A DNA stretch of 64,000 bases from Kolteria novifilia (lineage in GTDB: Bacteria; Planctomycetota; Planctomycetia; Kolteriales; Kolteriaceae): positions 6,200,001 to 6,264,000 of the forward strand of contig CP036279.1 of the NCBI GenBank assembly GCA_007748055.1, written 5' to 3'. Positions 46,399 through 55,082 of this stretch are shown here, piece by piece; positions within the stretch are counted from its first letter, which is position 1, and each line of letters begins with the position of its first letter. The position numbers and the translations under genes are program-made. The notes beneath the pieces are model-generated. The model worked only from the letters and a program-made list of their open reading frames with translations, was not told where the DNA came from and did no database searches.

Positions 46399-46666
46399 CT
46401 GCTTCCGACCAGTTCGAACCGACTCGCGATCATTTTTTCGCCGCGCCGCGGCCACTTTTTCCCCACGGCCAGTTTGCCGCCTTCCATTGACGTCTGAATT
46501 TGCGTCGAACAGCAACCCATCACGTTGGCACAGGAATCGCTTCTCGTTCTGAAGAAGTGAACTGACCACGTTTGTTCGTTCCCTCCGCCATTTTCCGACT
46601 CACCGGATCGACGATCTTTTCGGGACGTCAACCGAACGAAACGCGTCCGCCAGCGAAAGGCCAGCC

Positions 46667-47701
46667 ATGCCGCACCGTCGCCCCTCGCTCCGAGGCTTCA
46701 CGCTCGTCGAACTCCTCGTCGTGATCGCCATCATCGGGGTTCTCGTCTCCCTGCTCTTGCCCGCGATCCAGCAAGCGCGCGAAGCCGCTCGGCGAACTCA
46801 GTGCATCAGCAACCTGCGGCAAATCGGCAACGCATTGCACAACTACCTCGACGCCAACGGGTTCTTTCCCCCCAGCGCCGCGTTCAACACCGGTTCGTCG
46901 ATCACCGGCAACTCCTCCTGGTCGATTCACGGGCGGCTCTTGCCCTATCTCGAGGGAGCTTCGGCCTACGATCGAGTTCAGCTCGACGTTGACTGGGGCA
47001 CCCAGTTGGCCAGCGGTGTCCCGACCCTTCGCATCCCCACTTACCTCTGTCCGAGCGAGGTTCACGATCAGATGCGGCTCGACAGCAGCGGCCAGCCGAG
47101 GGTCTACCCGCAAACCTACGGCTTCAACTTCGGCACCTGGATGGTCTGGAACCCGACCAATGGACAAGGCGGGGATGGGGCCTTCTTCGTCAACAGCAGT
47201 CTCAACGTTGGTAGCTTCACCGATGGGACCAGTTCCACCCTCGCCGCCACCGAGGTGAAGGCCTTCACTCCCTACTTCAGAAACTCGTCCGATCCGGGAG
47301 CAACGGTTCCCTCAACCCCGGCGACGGTCGCGGGATTCTCCTCGGGCGCGCAGTTCAAGCTGGGGCCGAACACGAACGACAACACGGGACACACGGAGTG
47401 GCCCGACGGCCGCGTCCACCATAGCGGCATCACGACCGTCTTCACGCCAAACACCGTGGTCAACTACACCCACTCCGACAGCCGCGACTACGACATCGAC
47501 TACAACTCGCGTCAGGAGGGAACGAGCTCCACCGAACCGACGTATGCCGCGGTCACCTCGCGTAGCTACCATCCAGGGATGGTCAACGCCCTCTTCATGG
47601 ATGGCTCTTGCCGCACCATCTCCAACAGTGTCGACCTCGAAATCTGGCGTGCGATCGGAACCCGGAGCGGGAATGAAATCGTCGAGAAGAACGGGTTCTA
47701 G
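46667..47701 (+). CDS. DUF1559 domain protein (type II pseudopilin-like)
   Basis: A 344-residue DUF1559 protein. The prepilin site is RGFTLVELLVVIAIIG, with cleavage after Gly10 and Glu15 at +5. QQAREAARRTQCISNLRQIGNALHNY and the late SRSYHPGMVNALFMDGSCRTIS are family hallmarks. It is likely exported and cleaved by a prepilin peptidase. It is only distantly similar to the other DUF1559 protein at 16976-17989 and has no partner lipoprotein gene beside it. The upstream 268-base gap has no gene. Confidence 0.93.
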   Translation: MPHRRPSLRGFTLVELLVVIAIIGVLVSLLLPAIQQAREAARRTQCISNLRQIGNALHNYLDANGFFPPSAAFNTGSSITGNSSWSIHGRLLPYLEGASAYDRVQLDVDWGTQLASGVPTLRIPTYLCPSEVHDQMRLDSSGQPRVYPQTYGFNFGTWMVWNPTNGQGGDGAFFVNSSLNVGSFTDGTSSTLAATEVKAFTPYFRNSSDPGATVPSTPATVAGFSSGAQFKLGPNTNDNTGHTEWPDGRVHHSGITTVFTPNTVVNYTHSDSRDYDIDYNSRQEGTSSTEPTYAAVTSRSYHPGMVNALFMDGSCRTISNSVDLEIWRAIGTRSGNEIVEKNGF

Positions 47702-48038
47702 CGAGTCGCCCATTGGCGCGACGACGACGGGACCGTCGTTCCCGCATGACTGATTCTCGCCAGCCATCCTCGACCTACCTCCAGCGATCATCCCGGCGCC
47801 GTCGTCACGGTTATACCGCCGCGCGCCGGGCCCGCATGCGCCCGGGGGCGATGTCCAACGTTGACGGCAACCCGAGTCAGGCCTTAAATGGAGGGAGGTG
47901 TCGTCGGTCTCCTTTCTCCTCTTGCGAAGGGAGTCCGAGCGTAAGCGGACCGAACGTGCGTAAGTGAACCGACCAGACGCAAGCGAACCGACCGAGCGTT
48001 AGCGAACCGAGACCTCCTTTCCTTCAAGGCCACGCCCG
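47702..48038. other. Intergenic region with a short tandem repeat
   Basis: These 337 bases hold no supported gene. The right end contains a four-unit 19-bp tandem array listed separately. Inverted GGAGG/CCTCC flanks sit on either side of the array. Confidence 0.5.
47937..48012. repeat. 19-bp tandem repeat, four degenerate units
   Basis: Units at 47937, 47956, 47975 and 47994 share a GCG(T/C)(A/T)AGCGAACCGA core with several differences each. The degenerate state suggests an old array. It ends 27 bases before the next gene. Confidence 0.85.
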
Positions 48039-48317
48039 ATGATCCACGAACTCAAAGTCGACCTTGACGACAACAAGGGTGTCCGGCACCAGGCCAATCT
48101 CCGGAGTTCGAAGACCGGGTTCAACGGGTCGATTCAACTTCGCTTCAGTCCGCGCGAACGCTTCACCGTCTCCTGCCTCGGCCGACAGAACACCGTCATC
48201 ATTCACACCGGCGAACGCCAGATCGCGCTGCCGCTCGATGAGTTGACCCGCTTGGTCGCTCGGGAGTTCGGGCAAGAGGATGACGCCGCGCCGACGACGA
48301 ATCCCTCCTCCACCTAG
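48039..48317 (+). CDS. Small conserved-looking hypothetical protein
   Basis: A 92-residue protein that I do not assign to a family. The sequence MIHELKVDLDDNKGVRHQ and QLRFSPRERFTVSCLGRQNTVIIHTGER has alternating beta-strand character, ending in a Thr/Pro/Ser tail. It has no signal peptide or membrane helix. The absence of a better frame and its sensible composition support it. Repeat arrays flank it on both sides. Confidence 0.5.
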   Translation: MIHELKVDLDDNKGVRHQANLRSSKTGFNGSIQLRFSPRERFTVSCLGRQNTVIIHTGERQIALPLDELTRLVAREFGQEDDAAPTTNPSST

Positions 48318-48378
48318 CAGCATCCTGATCGGTCCAATCGTTGCAGACAGTCGCTTGGGTGCGGGGTGCCAGTATGCC

Positions 48379-48494
48379 CACGCTCGACGCGGGCAGTTCA
48401 AAAGGTTCACGCTCGACGTGGGCAGTTCAAAAGGTTCACGCTCGACGTGGGCAGTTCAAAAGGTTCACGCTCGACGTCGGCAGTTCAAAAGGTT
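48379..48494. repeat. 29-bp tandem repeat, four units
   Basis: Units start CACGCTCGAC at 48379, 48408, 48437 and 48466, an exact 29-base period with only one or two differences per unit. The unit length is not a multiple of three and the array is intergenic. It has no spacers, so it is not a CRISPR. Confidence 0.92.
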
Positions 48495-48593
48495 CACCCG
48501 ACGGTCGACGTCACTCTTGTAGGAACCCTTCATTCCCAACCCTTCTCGCACCGGGAGAAGGGAACCATCGGGGAGGAGGGAACCAAGCGACCC

Positions 48594-49433
48594 CTACGTG
48601 CTCGACTTGCGGTTGGCTCGGGAGAGCTTCAGGCCGATCTTGCGAAGCTCGTTGCGAACTTCCTTCATGTTTACAGGTCGATTATAAGCGGCTCGCTTGA
48701 CGCACTTGCGAATCAGGAGATCGAGTTCCTTCGGAACGTCGTGGTTCTCCTTGCGCACCGGTCTGACGAGGGTGTCGACCTGAAGGATCTTCTCCTTCGA
48801 GTCGGCACGGCGAATCTCCGAGAGGATCGGCTTGCCGGTGAAGACGCGGTACATCGTCGCCCCGAGATTAAAGATGTCGGTCGACGCGTTGACGATCTTC
48901 TTTTGGGCCTGCTCGGGGGCCAGGAACTCCAGCGTCCCCTGAACACGGTCCTTCGATTCACCCGACTTCCACGCGAGACCGAAGTCGATCACTTTCGCCT
49001 TCACCTCGCTCGTGACCATGATGTTGTCGGGCTTGATGTCGGCGTGGTAGATCCCCTTGCGATGCAGGTAGACCAGCCCGTCGGAGACCTCGTAGAAGAT
49101 CTTGACCAGCTTGATCATCGGGAGCTTGGTCACCAACGTCAGCGGACGACCATCGACGTAGTCCATCAGCAGCTTCGCCCCGGTCGTGCGGAACATTCGC
49201 CGGTTGGTTTCGAAGGCGTAGCTGCGAACGAGGCTGGGATGCTTGAGTTCGGAGGAGACCTCGTAATCGCGTTCGGCTTGAGCGACGAACTTGCGATCCT
49301 CGGAAGAACTGACGGAGATGACCTTGAGGGCGTACTCCTTGCCGTCGCTCTCGAGACGGACCTTGAAAATTCGGCTACTGGCGCCCGAGCCGAGCTCTCC
49401 TAGGACTTTATATTGGCCGATCGGCTCGCTCAC
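48594..49433 (-). CDS. Serine/threonine protein kinase (Hanks-type)
   Basis: A 279-residue soluble kinase domain, starting at GTG 49433 with a GGAG eight bases before it; another GTG at 49478 lacks such a site. It has the glycine loop GELGSGASS, Lys37 (YALKVI), the catalytic loop HADIKPDN (Asp132) and DFG at 150-152, followed by GTLEFLAPEQ. The HRD arginine is Ala, as in many bacterial or RD-less kinases. There is no membrane helix or sensor domain, which is shorter than typical PknB proteins. Substrates are unknown. Confidence 0.92.
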   Translation of the reverse strand: MSEPIGQYKVLGELGSGASSRIFKVRLESDGKEYALKVISVSSSEDRKFVAQAERDYEVSSELKHPSLVRSYAFETNRRMFRTTGAKLLMDYVDGRPLTLVTKLPMIKLVKIFYEVSDGLVYLHRKGIYHADIKPDNIMVTSEVKAKVIDFGLAWKSGESKDRVQGTLEFLAPEQAQKKIVNASTDIFNLGATMYRVFTGKPILSEIRRADSKEKILQVDTLVRPVRKENHDVPKELDLLIRKCVKRAAYNRPVNMKEVRNELRKIGLKLSRANRKSST

Positions 49434-49562
49434 GAGCGCGGCTCCTTGCTCTGCCGGTTGGGTGGAGCACGCAATCACGACGAGCCGAACCAGAGGTCCG
49501 TTCGTCGAGATGCCCAGTCGAAAACTTTAGACACGGGACGGGCATGGGGCAAGTCCTCCAAT

Positions 49563-50504
49563 TCACACATCCGAATTGAGGGTCTTTTCCAGCACGTGTC
49601 GGATGCGGACCAACTCAGCGGGACTGAGTTGCTCCGCGCGGCCGTCCCCTGTAACTCCCACCGACTCCAATAGATCGGTCATTCTCGCTTTGAGAGGTTT
49701 GTAGCGCGGCAAGGAGATCAGGGCGGCGCGCAAGCTCTTGCGACGGTGTGTGAAGAGATCGCGAACAAACCGATGCTGCGCCGACAGTTCCTCCAAATCC
49801 GAACGCCGTTGCGCGTCGACGTCGATGCGAACGATCGCCGAGGTCACCTTCGGACGAGGCCAAAAAGCACTCGGCGGCATCTGGCGGACGATCCGCCCCT
49901 CCCCGACGCTGGCGACCAGAGCGCTCAAGGGGCCGTAGTCCTTCGAGCCAGGCTCCGCCACCAAGCGCTCGCCGACCTCGAGTTGGACCGTCATCGTCAT
50001 CGAGTCGACCTCGAGACGCTCGAGCAGCAAGTTCCCGACAAGCGACGCGGCGACATCGTACGGAAGATTGGCGACCAGCTTGTAGCTCGACGCTTCCGCC
50101 CGACGCATCGCCTCCTCGAGCGCGGTCAGCACCTCCGGCTGAACTCGATTCTTCCCCTTGAGGGCGTCCATGTGCAAGAGCGTGAGGTTCGGGCGAGCGC
50201 GCGTCTCCTTGCGGGCGAGTTCGTAGAAGCCGGGGTCGATCTCGACGGAGACGACTTCGCGCGCGAGATCGGCGAGCCGGTTTGTCAGTCCGCCGGTACC
50301 GGCGCCGACCTCAAGGACAACGTCGTTCGGGCCAATCTCCGCGGTGCGTGCCAGCAGTTCCAGAAGATTCAAATCGATCAGGAAGTTCTGCCCGTACTGC
50401 CGCCGGGGACGCAGCCCGAACGAATCGAGCAGCCCCTTGAGGTACGTGCGGGTCGGACGCGGGTAGGAGACCGTTTCCTGCCGGTCTTCGTGTTCTTCGG
50501 TCAT
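49563..50504 (-). CDS. rsmA: 16S rRNA dimethyladenosine transferase
   Basis: A 313-residue KsgA/RsmA enzyme that dimethylates two adjacent adenines in the 3' hairpin of 16S rRNA, a late ribosome assembly step. Motifs: YGQNFLIDLNLLELL near the N-terminus, SAM-binding LEVGAGTGGLTNRLA, and the catalytic NLPYDVAASL. The C-terminal helical domain continues to VRIRHVLEK. A 30-residue N-terminal extension is unusual but harmless. Its start overlaps the end of ribE by four bases (ATGA), so the genes are translationally coupled. Confidence 0.95.
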   Translation of the reverse strand: MTEEHEDRQETVSYPRPTRTYLKGLLDSFGLRPRRQYGQNFLIDLNLLELLARTAEIGPNDVVLEVGAGTGGLTNRLADLAREVVSVEIDPGFYELARKETRARPNLTLLHMDALKGKNRVQPEVLTALEEAMRRAEASSYKLVANLPYDVAASLVGNLLLERLEVDSMTMTVQLEVGERLVAEPGSKDYGPLSALVASVGEGRIVRQMPPSAFWPRPKVTSAIVRIDVDAQRRSDLEELSAQHRFVRDLFTHRRKSLRAALISLPRYKPLKARMTDLLESVGVTGDGRAEQLSPAELVRIRHVLEKTLNSDV

Positions 50505-51139
50505 GGGGCCATCCCTGCCGAGCGAAGGGTCTCGAGGCTCAACCCGCCCGCGAACTGGCCGAGGAGCTTGAGAACGTACTTGCCCAGAATGTCTGTCTCG
50601 ATGTTCACGCGTGCTCCCACGGGTCGGTGGCTCCCCAACGTCGTCGCCGCCAACGTGTGTGGAATCAACGCCACGCTAAAGGAGGTCTCGGTCACCTCCA
50701 CGAGGGTCAAGCTGACACCGTCGACGGTGACCGAGCCCTTGGGCACCATCTGGCGGGCGAGCGCCCCGACGTTGAACCAGATCGTCTCCCACTCTCCCTG
50801 CGTCTCGCGCCGCTCAACGGTGCCGACGCCGTCGACGTGTCCCTGAACGAGATGCCCGCCAAGCCGACCGTCAACGCGCAGGGCCCGCTCGAGGTTGACG
50901 CGCGAACCGGCGAGCAACTCGCCGAGGTTGGTCTTGGCCAACGTCTCCGGACCGGCCTCGAAGGTCGCCGACTCCTCGGTGAAATGAACGACCGTCAGGC
51001 AACAGCCATTGATCGCGATGCTCTCGCCGAGCGTCAACTCGCCGGCCAAGTCCGACGTCGTCACTGTCAGCTTGCGGCCATTGGCATCGTCGCGCACGTC
51101 GACGACCGTCGCCAGTGATTCGACCAGGCCGGTAAACAT
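50501..51139 (-). CDS. ribE: Riboflavin synthase, alpha subunit
   Basis: A 212-residue enzyme of two similar lumazine-binding barrels. ATG 51139 is preceded by GGAG and gives the standard MFTGLVESLATV N-terminus; a TTG four codons upstream is not needed. The first half contains ESIAINGCCLTVV and the second VQGHVDGVGTVERRE, with GSVTVDGVSLTLVEV between them. It dismutates 6,7-dimethyl-8-ribityllumazine to riboflavin. It ends in an ATGA overlap with rsmA. No other rib genes are in the window. Confidence 0.95.
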   Translation of the reverse strand: MFTGLVESLATVVDVRDDANGRKLTVTTSDLAGELTLGESIAINGCCLTVVHFTEESATFEAGPETLAKTNLGELLAGSRVNLERALRVDGRLGGHLVQGHVDGVGTVERRETQGEWETIWFNVGALARQMVPKGSVTVDGVSLTLVEVTETSFSVALIPHTLAATTLGSHRPVGARVNIETDILGKYVLKLLGQFAGGLSLETLRSAGMAP

Positions 51140-51228
51140 CGAACACTCCAAGGGAAAGGGCCGCCAGGTGCCCGGACGAGCGGGTTTGTGAGTTCCGAGG
51201 GTAGAAGAGGGGTCTTCCGGGGACTATC

Positions 51229-52179
51229 TTAGCAATTCTCGTCCGTGGGACGCGGGTAGAGTTCATCCATCGGATCGCGTTCCTCCTCGGGCGACGTCTC
51301 CTCGTCGCGCGTCGAGTAGCGACTGGTGGGCTCTTTTCGAGGGAGCCATCCCCACCGCAAGACGCCGGCGCGAACTGGCCCCACCAGCGCGAAGCCCCAG
51401 AACCCGAGCACCAACGACAACTCGGGAAGCAGCAGCGCGAACCCAACCATGATTACCAGCATCACGAGGTGGTTGAACGAGTGCCGGCCTCGAATCTTCT
51501 GGTTGACGACGTGAAGATACGTGATGTTCGACACCATCAGAAGCGCCAGAAGGATGGTCGCGAAGGGCAGCGCGTTGCCGACCATACGACCGAGATACTC
51601 GACGTCAAGAACGCCATGCTGCCCGTAGAGGTGACTGCGCATGATCGCGATCGAGGCGAGACATCCCGCCGCCGCCGGCGAAGGCAGCCCCTTGAAATAG
51701 CGATGGCTCTCCTCGTCGACGTCGGTCTCGATGTTGAAGCGTGCCAGCCGCAGGATTGTGCAGATCACGTAGAAGGTCGCGGCGAGAAACAGGATCTTGT
51801 AGAGAAGCGGATTGGCCCGCGTCGGGCCGAGCTTGAGCAGCAAGAACGCCGGCGCCGCCCCGAACGAGACGACATCGCAGAGGCTGTCGAGTTCCGCTCC
51901 GAAGCGACTGGCGGCGTTGGCCAACCGTGCCATCCGGCCATCCAGGACGTCGAAGACCATCCCCGCGACGAGCAACCAGCCCGCGATCCCCAAGTCGGTC
52001 ATCGCCTCGGCGTAGCCCTCGCCCCCGGTCATCAAGACCGCCGGTTGGATCCGGCTGGCCATGATGATCGACGCGAAGCCACACACGCCGTTGGCGAGCG
52101 TGAAGAGCGACGGGACGACCGCGACCGTTCGTCGACGACGACGGCGGCGACGTGCTGATTTACGGCGCGTAGTGTCCAA
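51229..52179 (-). CDS. pssA: CDP-diacylglycerol-serine O-phosphatidyltransferase
   Basis: A 316-residue CDP-alcohol phosphatidyltransferase. The N-terminus is strongly basic (a run of about ten Arg), then come eight or so membrane helices. The catalytic signature D77-x2-DG-x2-AR-x8-G94-x3-D98-x3-D102 is complete (FDVLDGRMARLA, then FGAELDSLCDVV). PSS type II enzymes transfer serine to CDP-diacylglycerol. The gene overlaps the 3' end of psd by 20 bases on the same strand, so synthesis and decarboxylation of phosphatidylserine are coupled. A Pro/Glu-rich tail follows the last helix. Confidence 0.94.
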   Translation of the reverse strand: MDTTRRKSARRRRRRRRTVAVVPSLFTLANGVCGFASIIMASRIQPAVLMTGGEGYAEAMTDLGIAGWLLVAGMVFDVLDGRMARLANAASRFGAELDSLCDVVSFGAAPAFLLLKLGPTRANPLLYKILFLAATFYVICTILRLARFNIETDVDEESHRYFKGLPSPAAAGCLASIAIMRSHLYGQHGVLDVEYLGRMVGNALPFATILLALLMVSNITYLHVVNQKIRGRHSFNHLVMLVIMVGFALLLPELSLVLGFWGFALVGPVRAGVLRWGWLPRKEPTSRYSTRDEETSPEEERDPMDELYPRPTDENC

Positions 52180-53113
52180 TCTCGGTGGCGCCTCCCTTGA
52201 TGCGATCGCCCACCTTGACCGAGAGGACCAGATCCTCCCGCGGCACGATCAATTCGGTTCGCGACCCAAATTTTATCATACCAATCCGCGCGCCCCGCTC
52301 GACTTCCTGCCCCGGCCGCAGATCGCAGACGATCCGCCGCGCGATCGCGCCGACGATTTGGCGAATGACGATCGGCCGAAAGGGCGCGGTCGTCTCGACC
52401 ATCTCGATTTGCAGCCGTTCGTTGACCTCCGCGGAGTGCTCGAAGAGTGCGTTCGCGAATTGCCCCCTGCGGTAGTCGAGCCGCATGACCTGACCGGCGA
52501 GCGACGCGCGATTGACGTGACAGTTGAAGACCGACAGGAAGATGCCGATCTTGACGCCGGGTTGCCCCAGAAAGGGATCGTCGTCGATTTCCTCGATCTG
52601 GACGACCTTCCCATCGGCGGGACTGACGAGTGTCGCCGCGTCGCCGGGAATGGGGCGTTCGGGGTCGCGAAAGAAGTAGAAGACGAACGCCGCGGCCGCC
52701 CCCGGCACGAGCGCCCACCAAGGGGAAACGAGCACCCCGCTCAGAAAGAGGATCGTCAACAGGACCGTCGGCATCCCGAAGACGACGACCTCCGCCAGCC
52801 CCCAACGGGCCAGCGGAATCCGTTCGCGCCACCGGTAGGGATCGTCCTCGGGCTCGAACCAACAGTCGGCGACGTTGCGGAAGAACTTCAAGTCGCGGCT
52901 ATCGATGACCTCCACGGGGCAGGTCGACGCGTCACCCTTGAGGAGCGATCGCATCCGTTTCACGTAGCCGGGAAAGCAGGTCTTCAGGAAAGCTCGCCGC
53001 CAACGTCCCCACGCCAGCTCCAGGGCCTGGCCCCATCCTCCGCCAGGCTGGATCGAGCGGATGTTCTCCGGTAGCGGCTGCGGGGATCGGAGTTGATGAG
53101 CGTCTTGGTTCAC
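52160..53113 (-). CDS. psd: Phosphatidylserine decarboxylase family protein
   Basis: A 317-residue protein of the single-chain PSD family. GTG 53113 is used as the start; the frame is open far upstream only because it shadows the GH3 gene. About 100 N-terminal residues precede a membrane region (VVVFGMPTVLLTILFLSGVLV). The core includes VSPADGKVVQIEEI and FNCHVNRA. The self-cleavage site is Gly283-Ser284 in KFGSRTEL, where Ser284 would become the pyruvoyl group. It makes phosphatidylethanolamine from the product of the adjacent pssA. Confidence 0.9.
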   Translation of the reverse strand: MNQDAHQLRSPQPLPENIRSIQPGGGWGQALELAWGRWRRAFLKTCFPGYVKRMRSLLKGDASTCPVEVIDSRDLKFFRNVADCWFEPEDDPYRWRERIPLARWGLAEVVVFGMPTVLLTILFLSGVLVSPWWALVPGAAAAFVFYFFRDPERPIPGDAATLVSPADGKVVQIEEIDDDPFLGQPGVKIGIFLSVFNCHVNRASLAGQVMRLDYRRGQFANALFEHSAEVNERLQIEMVETTAPFRPIVIRQIVGAIARRIVCDLRPGQEVERGARIGMIKFGSRTELIVPREDLVLSVKVGDRIKGGATEIGHYAP

Positions 53114-53160
53114 GGGGCAATCTTTTGACTGTGAGGAGAGCCGAACGACACGGCGAAGCA

Positions 53161-54852
53161 TCAACCCGTCGTTTGCGTCACTTGATCGACGAGCGGAATC
53201 GAGTCGGCGAACTCCGTGTCGGCGATCAGGCAAGGGTGTTTGTACTGTTCCGCGGTGCCGCCGGTTCGCTTGAGGCGTTCGCGATCCCATTGCCGCCAGG
53301 CTTTGGCGGGAAGGAGCTTGATCTGGATCGGGCCAAGTCGGGCTGTCTCGCGTTTTGACTCGTACTCGCTGTTTTGAACCTGGAGCTCGCGTTCGACGAC
53401 TCCCGCGAAACGTTGGGCATGCTCCCGGTCGGCGAAGTCGGACTCCTCGACGAAGAGCCCATAGTAAGGCATTTGATCGTGCCAGCAGGGAGCCAGCGCG
53501 AAGGCGTTGAGCTTGTGCTCGCACTTCGCCAGCGCCGCGGAGACGGCATTGACCACCTGGTGCTCGGAGATCTTCTCGCCGGTGAGGTTCGAGAAGTTCG
53601 CCCCCTTGTTCAGGAAGGCTAAGAGCGGCGTCTTGTTGTGCCAGCCGACACAGCGGACGACGTCGTAGATGTTGTAGCGGTAGAGGCCGCTGGAGGTCGT
53701 CAGCAGGATGTAGTAGTCCTTGCCCTCTTGCAGCTCGTGCGACTCGAGCACCGTCGGATCGGCGGAATCCATCTCCTCGACGGGGACGAACTCGAAGAAG
53801 CTCGAGGTGATCTCGAGGACGCCGGCGGGCGTTCCATCGGCGATCGGAATCGTCATCCGACCCTCGCTGGCGATCAGGCCGATATCGCGCACGCCGTGCT
53901 CGCCGTAGAGTTCCGGATAGTGCCGCATGTAGTTGGCGACGCTTCCGCCGGTCCAGTTGCAAAGCAGCCCCAAGTTGGGCCAGACATCTTTGGGCAGAAG
54001 CCGCCCTTCGCGTTCGACGATCTTCTCGAGTTCGCGGGCCCGTTCGGGCATCGCGCGCAGTCGCTTGCGTTCGGTCTTGTAGATCCCCTCGGGGATCTCG
54101 CCCGGCGCGGTGAGCGTGCCGTCGTGGACATCGCGGATAAGTTGCTCGCGATGCTCGTTGAGAAACCGGCCGAAATTGACCACGGTGCTCGGGTTGGCGG
54201 TCGAGAGGATCTTCGCGTCGCGCACCAAGCCGAGTCGCCACGCGAGGTAGTACTTCGACTGGATGTCCTTGATCTTCGAGGCCGGCGGCGGGAGAAGGAA
54301 GGTCTTGCGCACGACGTACATCTGCATCTGGACCGTCAGGCCGCTGATGCTGCCACAGGGAATCCCCGACGGGGCCGAGAATTCCTGCCAGTCGCTAGTG
54401 AACTGGAGCATCGTCTTGAAGAGGAGCTCTTGGTGATCCTCGAACATGTGGATGCCCCAGATGTGCCAACCGCGCCGATAGTCGTTGAGGAACTGTTCGG
54501 TTACGGGCACATACTTGCGGGTCGCGGTGGTGCCGCTGGTCATCGCGAACATCACGACGCGCTGCTTATCGAACATCGCGTCGACTTCGCCCTGGCGCAC
54601 CCGCTCGATGTAGGGGTGAAACTGCTCGTAGGTCGCGATCGGCAGATGACGCCGAAAGTCGGCGACCGTCTTGATCTCCGAAAAGTGATGATCGCGGCCG
54701 AAGGCGCTGTTTCGATTTCGCTCGATGAGAGAAAAGAGGCGCTTTCGCTGCGTGTCGATGGGGTTGTTGGTGAGCGCGTGAAACTTCTCACGGACCCGGT
54801 GGGCCTTCTTGGCCGCGATCTTCGTGAGGAGCCATTTGACCGGACGAAACAT
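53161..54852 (-). CDS. GH3-family acyl-adenylating protein
   Basis: A 563-residue member of the GH3 (auxin-responsive GH3) branch of the adenylating-enzyme superfamily. Visible features are VVMFAMTSGTTATRKYVPVTEQF (the phosphate-loop-like ATP motif), GLIASEGRMTIPI, LTTSSGLYRYNIYDVVRC and FLNKGANFSNLTGEKISEHQV. Plant GH3 enzymes join acyl acids to amino acids through an acyl-AMP; bacterial ones are largely uncharacterised. Here it lies between the psd gene and a hydrolase/ketosynthase block on the same strand, so an acyl-chain or phospholipid substrate is plausible. Confidence 0.85.
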   Translation of the reverse strand: MFRPVKWLLTKIAAKKAHRVREKFHALTNNPIDTQRKRLFSLIERNRNSAFGRDHHFSEIKTVADFRRHLPIATYEQFHPYIERVRQGEVDAMFDKQRVVMFAMTSGTTATRKYVPVTEQFLNDYRRGWHIWGIHMFEDHQELLFKTMLQFTSDWQEFSAPSGIPCGSISGLTVQMQMYVVRKTFLLPPPASKIKDIQSKYYLAWRLGLVRDAKILSTANPSTVVNFGRFLNEHREQLIRDVHDGTLTAPGEIPEGIYKTERKRLRAMPERARELEKIVEREGRLLPKDVWPNLGLLCNWTGGSVANYMRHYPELYGEHGVRDIGLIASEGRMTIPIADGTPAGVLEITSSFFEFVPVEEMDSADPTVLESHELQEGKDYYILLTTSSGLYRYNIYDVVRCVGWHNKTPLLAFLNKGANFSNLTGEKISEHQVVNAVSAALAKCEHKLNAFALAPCWHDQMPYYGLFVEESDFADREHAQRFAGVVERELQVQNSEYESKRETARLGPIQIKLLPAKAWRQWDRERLKRTGGTAEQYKHPCLIADTEFADSIPLVDQVTQTTG

Positions 54853-55082
54853 GGAAACACCCCCATGGGGAGACAGAGTTTTCGCGAGGGGAATCCCATC
54901 GGCGGGAGGTTCTCGACCAGGAGCCGTGACGAGGCTCCCGATTGCCGACGCTCCACCGCGAGGTTCCTCGAGGTCGTGTCGCTTTGGGCAACGGGCTCAG
55001 TCCGTGAGCCGAGAGGAATCGGGAAGCTCCGCGGGCCTTGGATCACCCAGCGCCGCGAGTTCCAGCGGCCAGGGCCGAGGCA

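Noticed and set aside
48379-48494. Possible CRISPR array
   Set aside because: The repeats abut directly with no unique spacers, and no cas genes are present. The arrays at 37159-37254 and 37440-37670 fail for the same reason.
53114-54241. N-terminal extension of the psd frame by about 375 codons
   Set aside because: It overlaps the GH3 gene in another frame and has no family sequence; psd was started at GTG 53113.
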